Shown here piece by piece: positions 16,971 through 23,696 of a stretch of 64,000 nt of DNA (the first letter of the stretch is position 1; every line of letters starts with the position of its first letter). The notes under the pieces are model-generated. The model saw only the letters and a program-made list of their open reading frames with translations. It did not search any database and was not told the DNA's origin. Position numbers and translations under genes: made by a program. The stretch is from an uncultured Alistipes sp. (GTDB lineage Bacteria > Bacteroidota > Bacteroidia > Bacteroidales > Rikenellaceae), in the NCBI GenBank assembly GCA_900769405.1, contig CAAGGL010000020.1:10813-74812 (forward strand), given 5' to 3'.

Positions 16971-17987
16971 ATGGTACGTATTTACGAAAACATCGAGCTG
17001 ACCGCACGCAATAGTTTCGGCGTTCCGGCCCGCACCAAGCGCCTCATCGAGTTCGACGAGGCCGAGGATCTTATGCAGATTTTTGCCGACGAGAAGATGA
17101 CCAACGAGGAGTGGGTCGTGCTAGCCGGCGGTAACAATACACTCTTTACCCGCGACTTCGAGGGCACTCTCATCTGCCCCCAAAATTGCGGTATCGAGAT
17201 CGTCGCAACCGAGGGCAACACCGTTCACGTGCGCATCGGCGCAGGTGTCGAGTGGGACGATGCCGTGGCGTGGAGCGTCGAGCAGGGGCTGTGGGGTATC
17301 GAAAACCTCTCGCTCATTCCCGGTAAGTCGGGCGCCGCACCCGTGCAGAATATCGGTGCTTACGGCACTGAGGTTAAGGACGTTATCGAGCAGGTCGAGA
17401 TGTTCTGCCCCGAGACGATGAACCGCCTGATTCTGGCCAACGAGTATTGCGAATTCGGCTACCGCGACAGCATTTTCAAGCGTTCGTTGCGCGGTCGCGT
17501 CATCATCACCTCGATCATCATCCGACTGAGCCGCACACCCAATCCGCGACTGCGCTATGGCGACGTGCAGCAGCGTGTCGATGAGCTGGGTGGCCCGACT
17601 CTTGCAAATATCCGCGAGGCGATCGTTGCCATTCGCAGCCACAAGCTCCCCGACCCCGCAGTGACGGGCAATGCGGGCAGTTTCTTCAAGAACCCCGTTG
17701 TTGATCGCGAGTTGGCAGACCGACTGCTTGCCGAGTACCCCGATATGCCGCTCTACCCCGCTGCCGAGGAGGGCAAGGCAAAGTTGGCTGCGGGTTGGTT
17801 GATCGACCGCGCAGGTTGGAAGGGCAAGAGCGACGGCCGCGTAGGCGTTCACGCTCGTCAGGCTCTGGTACTCATCAACTTAGGCGGCGCAACAGGTGCC
17901 GAGGTTATGGCGTTGGCGCACCGCATTGTGGCGGAGGTCAAGGAGCGCTTTGGCGTGGAGCTGTCGCCCGAGGTCAATGTTTTATAA
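16971..17987 (+). CDS. murB: UDP-N-acetylenolpyruvoylglucosamine reductase
   Basis: MurB reduces UDP-GlcNAc-enolpyruvate to UDP-MurNAc with NADPH and FAD, the second step of peptidoglycan precursor synthesis in the cytoplasm. The protein has 338 residues. The FAD-binding N-terminal domain has VLAGGNNTLF and IPGKSGAAPVQNIGAYG. The C-terminal domain has the catalytic Ser region GNAGSFFKNP and ends with the catalytic Glu in SPEVNVL. I start at MVRIYENIEL (16971). An in-frame ATG at 16941 lies upstream of the -7 box. This is the type I/long form. tilS follows after 15 bp. Confidence 0.96.
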   Translation: MVRIYENIELTARNSFGVPARTKRLIEFDEAEDLMQIFADEKMTNEEWVVLAGGNNTLFTRDFEGTLICPQNCGIEIVATEGNTVHVRIGAGVEWDDAVAWSVEQGLWGIENLSLIPGKSGAAPVQNIGAYGTEVKDVIEQVEMFCPETMNRLILANEYCEFGYRDSIFKRSLRGRVIITSIIIRLSRTPNPRLRYGDVQQRVDELGGPTLANIREAIVAIRSHKLPDPAVTGNAGSFFKNPVVDRELADRLLAEYPDMPLYPAAEEGKAKLAAGWLIDRAGWKGKSDGRVGVHARQALVLINLGGATGAEVMALAHRIVAEVKERFGVELSPEVNVL

Positions 17988-18002
17988 GACGTTTAGAGAG
18001 TT

Positions 18003-19361
18003 ATGCCTCAAAAGAATCTACTTTTCGAGAATTTCAAACGATATATCGCCTCGAACGATATGCTCGACCCCGACGACCACGTGTTGTTGGCGGTCAGTGG
18101 CGGTGTCGATTCGATGGTGCTGATGTCGCTCTTTCATCAGAGCGGCTACAAGATTGGCGTTGCGCACTGCAACTTCGGTCTGCGTGGCGAGGAGAGCGAC
18201 GAAGACGAGGTACTGGTGGCACGTGTGGCCGAGAGCTATGGCGTGGAGATCTACAACAAGCGTTTCGACACCGTGGGCGAGATGGAGCGTACGGGCGAGT
18301 CGATGGAGATGGCTGCACGCCGTCTGCGCTACGAGTGGTTCGAGGAGTTGTGCGTCGAGCACGGCTACGACAAGATCGCCATTGCGCACCACGCCGACGA
18401 CTCGACCGAAACATTCTTCATCAATCTGTTGCGCGGCACGGGACTGCGCGGTTTGACGGGTATCAGCAGCACCAACGGACGTGTTTTCCGCCCGCTGTTG
18501 TTCGCCTCGCGCCGCGAGATTTCAGAGTACGCCGTTGCGAACCGCATCCCCTTCCGTGAGGATTCGTCGAACCGTTCGACCAAATATCTGCGCAACAAAA
18601 TCCGCCTCGGACTGATCCCCCGTATCCGCGAGATCAACTCGAAATTCACCGAGGTGATGAATAGCAATATCCGCCGTCTGACCGATACGCAGACCTTTAT
18701 CAACCGCGCTATCGAATTGATACGCAACGTGGTATGTTCGGAGCAGGACGGTATTCACACGATACATATCGACCGCATCGACCCGCAAATGCCGCGCGGT
18801 TTTGTGATCTACGAGTTACTCAATTCGGCATTCGAATTCAAGGGCGACGTGACCGACGCTCTGTGCCGCGCTTTGGAGAGCGACACGGCAACGGGCAAGC
18901 GTTTCTACTCGCGCGAGTGGGTGGCGACGATCGACCGCGGCAACGTGGTTGTGGCGCGCATCACCTCGGACGACCCCTGCGAAGTGGTGGTCGAGGAGGG
19001 CACACGCAAGAGTTTCTGCGGCAATTCGCGCCTGATGTTCGAGCGCGAGGCGATCGACACCATCGAGAACTTCCGCACACCCGAGCATATCGCCCAGATC
19101 GATGTCGATAAGTTGCAGTTCCCGCTGACGCTGCGTCGCTGGCGCGAGGGCGATTGGTTTGTTCCCTACGGAATGACCGGCCGCAAGAAGATCAGCGACT
19201 TCCTGACCGACCGCAAGGTGTCGGGACCCGAGCGCGACCGACAGTTCGTACTGCTTTCGGGCGAGGATATAGTGTGGGTTGTCGGCCGTCGCATTGACGA
19301 TCGCTACCGACTCACGAACGAAACCGAAACCGTACTGCGCATCACACGCGAAACGATCTAA
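18003..19361 (+). CDS. tilS: tRNA(Ile)-lysidine synthase
   Basis: TilS converts C34 of the CAU-anticodon tRNA-Ile to lysidine with ATP and lysine. The 452-residue protein has the PP-loop SGGVDSMVL (about residues 32-40), the N-type ATPase core to about 220 (with AIAHHADDSTETFFINLLRG), and the C-terminal TilS domain (about 370-445, with LRRWREGDWFVPYGM and GRKKISDFLTDRKV). It is the long form with the C-terminal tRNA-binding domain. It lies between murB and holA with short gaps and is probably co-transcribed. Confidence 0.96.
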   Translation: MPQKNLLFENFKRYIASNDMLDPDDHVLLAVSGGVDSMVLMSLFHQSGYKIGVAHCNFGLRGEESDEDEVLVARVAESYGVEIYNKRFDTVGEMERTGESMEMAARRLRYEWFEELCVEHGYDKIAIAHHADDSTETFFINLLRGTGLRGLTGISSTNGRVFRPLLFASRREISEYAVANRIPFREDSSNRSTKYLRNKIRLGLIPRIREINSKFTEVMNSNIRRLTDTQTFINRAIELIRNVVCSEQDGIHTIHIDRIDPQMPRGFVIYELLNSAFEFKGDVTDALCRALESDTATGKRFYSREWVATIDRGNVVVARITSDDPCEVVVEEGTRKSFCGNSRLMFEREAIDTIENFRTPEHIAQIDVDKLQFPLTLRRWREGDWFVPYGMTGRKKISDFLTDRKVSGPERDRQFVLLSGEDIVWVVGRRIDDRYRLTNETETVLRITRETI

Positions 19362-19372
19362 TACAGAACAAG

Positions 19373-20446
19373 ATGGCAAAGAGCAGCAAACCCAAATTTC
19401 GCGATAGCGTAGCCGAATACGAGCGCCTGCGCAGTCAGATTGCGGCGCGACATTTCGCCCCGATCTACCTGCTGATGGGCGACGAGAGCTACTTCATCGA
19501 CGCACTGAGCGAACAACTCGGCTCGACAATCCTGAACGAGGCCGAGCGCGCCTTCGGACAGGTGGTTGTCTATGGCAAGGATAGCGAAGTGGGTGCGATT
19601 GTGAACCTCTGCCGTCAGATGCCGATGATGGGTCAGTATCAGGTAGTTATCGTGCGCGAGGCACAGCAGTTGCGACAGATCGACCAGCTCTCGCTCTACA
19701 CCTCGGCACCCTCGCCGACGACCATTCTGATCATCTGCCACAAGGAGAAGGCCATCGACAAGCGCACCTCGCTCTACAAGCATTGCTCAGCCGTAGGCGA
19801 GGTCTTCGAATCGGTGCGCCCGCGCGACTATGAGATCGGCAATTGGCTGACCGAATTTGTGCGCACAAAGAGTGGCTGCACGATCGAGCAGAAGGCTCTG
19901 GCGATGATGACCGACCACCTGGGTACCGACATCTCGAAGATCTCGAACGAGCTCTCGAAATTGATGCTCTCGCTGCCCGAGGGCACGCGCGCCATAACTG
20001 CCACACATATCGAACAAAATATCGGTATCAGCAAGGATTTCAATAACTTCGAGCTGATGAAGGCGATCACCTCGCGCAACCTTTCGCGCGCGTTGCTCAT
20101 CGCCGACCACTTCGCCCGCAACCCCAAAGACAACCCTCTGGTGGTGACTCTGATGGCGATGTTCCGCGAGTTCCGCCAGCTCTTCACGATCAACTACCTC
20201 AATTGGCAACAGCGCAACAAGGGCGTTCCGATGCCCTCGGATCAGGAGCTGTGTCGAATGTTGGGCGTGCCCGCGCCGTTCCTGTTGGCCGAGATCAAAC
20301 AGACCGCCGCACGCTGGCCTAACAACCGAGTGTTCAATGTTTTAGGCATTATCCGCGAGTACGACGCCAAGTGCAAGGGTATCGGCACGGGAGGCCTGAA
20401 CGACGGCGAGTTGCTGCGCGAAATGATCCTCAAAATCCTCGTATGA
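19373..20446 (+). CDS. holA: DNA polymerase III subunit delta
   Basis: A 357-residue delta subunit of the clamp loader, which opens the beta clamp. It shows the typical N-terminal segment FAPIYLLMGDESYFIDALSE and the AAA+ like fold without a Walker A, with low sequence conservation elsewhere. An EQNIGISKDFNNFELMKAI region and a C-terminal collar domain (LLAEIKQTAARWPNNRVFNVLGIIREYD) follow. It starts 11 bp after tilS. Its TGA stop overlaps the ATG of the next gene (ATGA), so the two are translationally coupled. Confidence 0.9.
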   Translation: MAKSSKPKFRDSVAEYERLRSQIAARHFAPIYLLMGDESYFIDALSEQLGSTILNEAERAFGQVVVYGKDSEVGAIVNLCRQMPMMGQYQVVIVREAQQLRQIDQLSLYTSAPSPTTILIICHKEKAIDKRTSLYKHCSAVGEVFESVRPRDYEIGNWLTEFVRTKSGCTIEQKALAMMTDHLGTDISKISNELSKLMLSLPEGTRAITATHIEQNIGISKDFNNFELMKAITSRNLSRALLIADHFARNPKDNPLVVTLMAMFREFRQLFTINYLNWQQRNKGVPMPSDQELCRMLGVPAPFLLAEIKQTAARWPNNRVFNVLGIIREYDAKCKGIGTGGLNDGELLREMILKILV

Positions 20447-21246
20447 GCCCCCGCGACTACATATCCATAAATGGTGTGCTCACCACCCCCACGCTCGACG
20501 CTTTCGAGCGCCTGAGGGCGGGCTATGTGCGCCAAGATATGCGTGTACGCAACCATCGACCCCTGCACATCGCCGCTCACCTATCGTTACTCTGCCGCTC
20601 GTTCGAGCGCGTGTTCGGGCAGCGCGTGGTGCTGTCGCCCGCTATGGTGGCAGCGTGGTGCGCCGATCTGCTCGCGCGAAATCGCTATGCGTCAGTCGGT
20701 TCGTGCCGCGTTACGGCGCTACTTGTGCCCGCCGAGCAGGGCACTGATCTGGTGCTTGTCGGTGGCGAGATTCTGCTCGACGACAGCTACTCGGTGCGTC
20801 CGATACGTCCGTCGGCGTCGATCGATTGTTACACTTTGGGCTTTGGCGAACTGCCTACATCAACCGCTTTCGAGGCGGCTGAGGCGGCTCTGCTGCGCGC
20901 CCGAAATCGCGGTCAGGCACAAGGCTCTCACGTTGTTTTACGCACTGATGATGAGGGCGTTATACTCTCCGCAGGAACTGCACCGCTGTTTGCCGTCGAG
21001 GGGCACACTATCGTCACCACTCCGCTCGTCTATGGCGCGCCCGAAAGCATCGAGCGCCAGCTCACAATCGACGCCATCGTGCGCTCGGGAATCGAACTGC
21101 GCGAAGATGCCGTAGCAGCCGATGCACTCGATCGCTACGACGAACTTTTCTTTGCCGACTACCGCGGACTGACCTCGATCGAGCAGGTCGGCACGACCAA
21201 TTATATGTCGCTGATTGTCGATCGTATCGCCCGCGCAATGCGCTGA
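20443..21246 (+). CDS. Class IV aminotransferase-fold protein without any lysine
   Basis: A 267-residue protein with the outline of fold-type IV PLP enzymes (branched-chain aminotransferase or aminodeoxychorismate lyase). An N-terminal HLSLLCRSFERVFG matches the usual HLxRLxxS helix. The C-terminal half matches the family pattern in SAGTAPLFAVEGHTIVTTP and the following GAPESIERQLTIDAIVRSGIELRED. The translated protein contains no lysine at all. The place where the PLP-binding Lys should be (about LPTSTAFEAAEAALLRA) has none, and the usual catalytic-region Glu is Ser. It therefore cannot form the normal Schiff base. The ATG overlaps the holA stop. It may be a non-catalytic relative. Confidence 0.65.
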   Translation: MSPRDYISINGVLTTPTLDAFERLRAGYVRQDMRVRNHRPLHIAAHLSLLCRSFERVFGQRVVLSPAMVAAWCADLLARNRYASVGSCRVTALLVPAEQGTDLVLVGGEILLDDSYSVRPIRPSASIDCYTLGFGELPTSTAFEAAEAALLRARNRGQAQGSHVVLRTDDEGVILSAGTAPLFAVEGHTIVTTPLVYGAPESIERQLTIDAIVRSGIELREDAVAADALDRYDELFFADYRGLTSIEQVGTTNYMSLIVDRIARAMR

Positions 21247-21285
21247 TTCTCAACTTTTGAGAAACCAATCCCCCGCCCCGCTGTC

Positions 21286-21293
21286 TATCTTTG
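21286..21293 (+). promoter_or_regulatory. -7 element before the DUF6549-like gene
   Basis: TATCTTTG fits TAnnTTTG exactly. The nearest TTG (21257-21259) is 26 bp away, somewhat long. Confidence 0.5.
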
Positions 21294-21320
21294 CGATCGA
21301 AATCAAACCGATCGTAACCT

Positions 21321-21929
21321 ATGACAAAAGCACTCTTTATCTATGCCCTCTCGGTGACCGCGCTGCTGCTCTTGGTGGGCAGTAACCGCCAGCGCCTGCG
21401 CTCCGAAAATCAACGACTTAATCAGAACATCGTCGCCCTCACCTCCGACGTCGAGCTCTACCGCACCCGAAGTGGCGAGAGTGCCGCCGAGGTACGCTCT
21501 TTACGCCTCAGGCATAGCGAGTTGGAGCAGACAAACGAAGCGCTGACCGACCAAATCGACCAGCTTAAAATCCGTCTGCGCCACATCAATTCGCTCGCCA
21601 CCGCCGCGACGCAGACCGTCGTGGAGTTCAGCACGCAGATCCCCGACACCGTGCTGCGCCGCCCCGTTGTCGACACCATTCGCCTGCCGCTCTACGCCGA
21701 CACGTGGAATTCGGTGCAGACGACGCTGATCGGCGACCGCATCGAGGGTCGTTTCAGCTCGGTCGATACGCTCCATCAGGTGGTCTATCGTGTTCCGCAT
21801 CGCTTTCTGTTTATCCGCTACGGAACGAAGGAATTGCGCCAGGTGATCACCTCGTCAAACCCCTCGACACGCCTTGTCTATTCGTCGCATATCACCATCG
21901 AACGCGGCGGTCGGAAGCGGCAATTTTAG
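21321..21929 (+). CDS. DUF6549-like membrane-anchored coiled-coil protein
   Basis: A 202-residue protein with one N-terminal membrane segment (LFIYALSVTALLLLVGS), a coiled coil (about residues 25-90, RLRSENQRLNQNIVALTSDV and on) and a beta-rich C-terminal domain (about 105-200). It resembles the DUF6549 group of Bacteroidales, often seen in phage or mobile contexts. Here it sits among core genes and just upstream of tRNA-Leu. Function is unknown. The N-in anchor with an outside coiled coil resembles spanin-like or envelope proteins, but I see nothing to decide that. Confidence 0.6.
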   Translation: MTKALFIYALSVTALLLLVGSNRQRLRSENQRLNQNIVALTSDVELYRTRSGESAAEVRSLRLRHSELEQTNEALTDQIDQLKIRLRHINSLATAATQTVVEFSTQIPDTVLRRPVVDTIRLPLYADTWNSVQTTLIGDRIEGRFSSVDTLHQVVYRVPHRFLFIRYGTKELRQVITSSNPSTRLVYSSHITIERGGRKRQF

Positions 21930-22000
21930 TGTTTCGAAGCCCGATTTTCGCTAAAAAACGAATAAAATGAGTGAAAAAGTGAATATTTTTGCTTGGAATT

Positions 22001-22030
22001 TTGTGGAATTAGAAATTATGCCTATATTTG
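22001..22030 (+). promoter_or_regulatory. Promoter of tRNA-Leu
   Basis: TTG at 22001-22003 and TATATTTG at 22023-22030, spacing 19. The tRNA starts 20 bp downstream. Confidence 0.75.
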
Positions 22031-22049
22031 CACGCTCAATTAGGAGTAC

Positions 22050-22134
22050 GCCCAGATGGCGGAATAGGTAGACGCGTTGGTCTCAAACACCAATGGAGAG
22101 ATCCGTGCCGGTTCGATCCCGGCTCTGGGTACCA
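22050..22134 (+). tRNA. tRNA-Leu (anticodon CAA)
   Basis: An 85-nt type II tRNA with CCA encoded. The acceptor stem is GCCCAGA/TCTGGGT (22050-22056 with 22124-22130). The anticodon stem TTGGT/ACCAA encloses the loop CTCAAAC, giving anticodon CAA. A short variable arm (TGGAGAGATCCG region) and the T arm GCCGG-TTCGATC-CCGGC are clear. It decodes UUG. Confidence 0.97.
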
Positions 22135-22137
22135 AAA

Positions 22138-22170
22138 TAGGACTTCGAGAAATCGAGGTCCTATTTTTTT
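22138..22170 (+). terminator. Terminator of tRNA-Leu
   Basis: TAGGACTTCGA (22138-22148) pairs with TCGAGGTCCTA (22153-22163) around a GAAA tetraloop, followed by TTTTTTT. Confidence 0.93.
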
Positions 22171-22277
22171 GTTTATGGTGCAGGTGCGAGGAGCGAAAGG
22201 GCGCCACTTGCTTTTCTAAAAGTCTATTGGAGTGTGCCATTAGTCGAATTTCGGGGGGGGAGGTGTGGCCGTGCAAT

Positions 22278-22312
22278 TTGTTTGGATTTAAGTAGTTTTA
22301 TTCCTATCTTGC
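22278..22312 (+). promoter_or_regulatory. Possible promoter of the aspartyl protease gene
   Basis: TATCTTGC (two mismatches to TAnnTTTG) lies at 22305-22312, with TTG at 22282-22284 (spacing 20). Confidence 0.35.
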
Positions 22313-22341
22313 AGAATATAAATTCGCAAAACACCAATCTT

Positions 22342-23616
22342 ATGAAACTTACCTCAACCCACCGCGCGGGTAACGCCCTGCATCACAATATCTTCACCCG
22401 ATATTTTGCAATCGCGGCCACGTTATTTAGCCTTACGACGGCAACTGCCTGCGGGCAGGCTCCCGCGCAAAATAGCGCCGAGAGCACAGCCGAGATCGCG
22501 CCCAAGCCCATACCCGAGGGCGCCATTCGATTCGATTACAAAAATCACCTATATTTCGACGCTGTGATACGCGACACGCTCCCCGTGCGACTTGTTTTCG
22601 ACACGGGCAACACCAATCTGCTGCTCGATTCGACCTTCTATGCCGAGAATTTTGCCACACAAGGCACGCTACGCAGAGCCTTTATAGGAGGTGCCGGCAA
22701 CAGCAGAGAGATCGCGTGGCTCGACATCAGCAAATGGACATATAAAGTTGGCGACCACGATTTTACAGGCCCGCAAGCGGTGGTAGTCAATCTGCGCAAA
22801 ATTCTGGGTAACAACGTCGACGGTTTGTTCGGAATGGAGTTTATGCGCGGGCGCAAGGTCGAGTTTAACTATGCCGACGAGTATATCCGTTTTCTGAGTA
22901 GCGAAGAGCAACCCGACAACAGCTACACCTGCATCGACTGCAAATGGCTCGACGACAGCAAGACGCGAATCATCCTCCCCGCGACGTTGCAACTCGACGC
23001 AACGACCTCGCGCGAGGGTCTTTTCTTGGTCGATTTAGGCTCGTCGGGAACAGTCACTATAAATAGCAGCAGCGTTGCGAAGATGGGTTTGCAGGGTCGC
23101 TCGGACGTCAGCAAGATGACCTACGCCGTGGGTGGCATTGGCGGCTCACGCACCGACTATATGTTCAAATTAGCGGACGTCGAGCTGGGCGGATTGAGCG
23201 TAAAGGATATTCGCGGCGATTACTCGGGCAACGCGGCTGGATCGTTGGCCGACAAGCGTTACGACGGTCTGATTGGCAACCTACTTTTGGAGCGTTTCGA
23301 TGTGGTGTTCGACTTTGCGGAGTGCAAGATATGGCTGCGCCCGAATCGCAATTTCGACAAGGCCGATCATCCGTTCTTTGGTGTTGCGCTCACGCCTCAA
23401 AAGGATTATTGGACAGTTAATGGGTTGCTTGAAGGTGGCAACGCCGAGAAGGCGGGAATGAAACGCGGCGATAAGATCGTGAAGATCAACGGCAAATCAC
23501 CCTGCGAAATGAGCAAAGAGGAGCAGCTCGCGCTGATCAACTCGCCCGCGCCGTGGCGCGCAACGATCGAGCGCAATGGCTCGACAATCGAGGTTGAGAT
23601 CACGCCCGAGGATTAA
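22342..23616 (+). CDS. Secreted retropepsin-like aspartyl protease with PDZ domain
   Basis: A 424-residue exported protein. The start at 22342 (MKLTSTHRAGN) gives a long basic n-region and a hydrophobic segment ending TTATAC, a likely lipobox. An upstream in-frame ATG at 22234 is unlikely because it precedes the promoter. Two aspartic-protease-like motifs are present: VFDTGNTNLLL (about residue 80) and a second, degenerate LVDLGSSGTV (about 230). A PDZ domain follows (about 335-420, FFGVALTPQ and KAGMKRGDKIVKINGKSP). It is probably a periplasmic or surface peptidase of the Asp_protease_2/PDZ type. The substrate is unknown. Confidence 0.82.
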   Translation: MKLTSTHRAGNALHHNIFTRYFAIAATLFSLTTATACGQAPAQNSAESTAEIAPKPIPEGAIRFDYKNHLYFDAVIRDTLPVRLVFDTGNTNLLLDSTFYAENFATQGTLRRAFIGGAGNSREIAWLDISKWTYKVGDHDFTGPQAVVVNLRKILGNNVDGLFGMEFMRGRKVEFNYADEYIRFLSSEEQPDNSYTCIDCKWLDDSKTRIILPATLQLDATTSREGLFLVDLGSSGTVTINSSSVAKMGLQGRSDVSKMTYAVGGIGGSRTDYMFKLADVELGGLSVKDIRGDYSGNAAGSLADKRYDGLIGNLLLERFDVVFDFAECKIWLRPNRNFDKADHPFFGVALTPQKDYWTVNGLLEGGNAEKAGMKRGDKIVKINGKSPCEMSKEEQLALINSPAPWRATIERNGSTIEVEITPED

Positions 23617-23637
23617 TCACCATCGCCCTAAAAAAAA

Positions 23638-23672
23638 CAGTCCCGTCGGCGTGTGCCGGCGGGACTTGCTTT
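23638..23672. terminator. Bidirectional terminator between convergent genes
   Basis: CAGTCCCG-t-CGGC / GCCG-g-CGGGACT arms (23638-23650 with 23655-23666). On the minus strand the stem is followed by TTTTTTTT, serving the M16 gene. On the plus strand only a weak T-tract follows. Confidence 0.85.
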
Positions 23673-23696
23673 ATATATAAATATGTATCGGCGCGA

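Noticed and set aside
22250..22262. G8 run after tRNA-Leu and a similar G run at 41655-41662 as degenerate copies of the triple-hairpin element.
   Set aside because: Only the C/G run is shared. No paired outer arms or inner CCTTYGG hairpin can be drawn.
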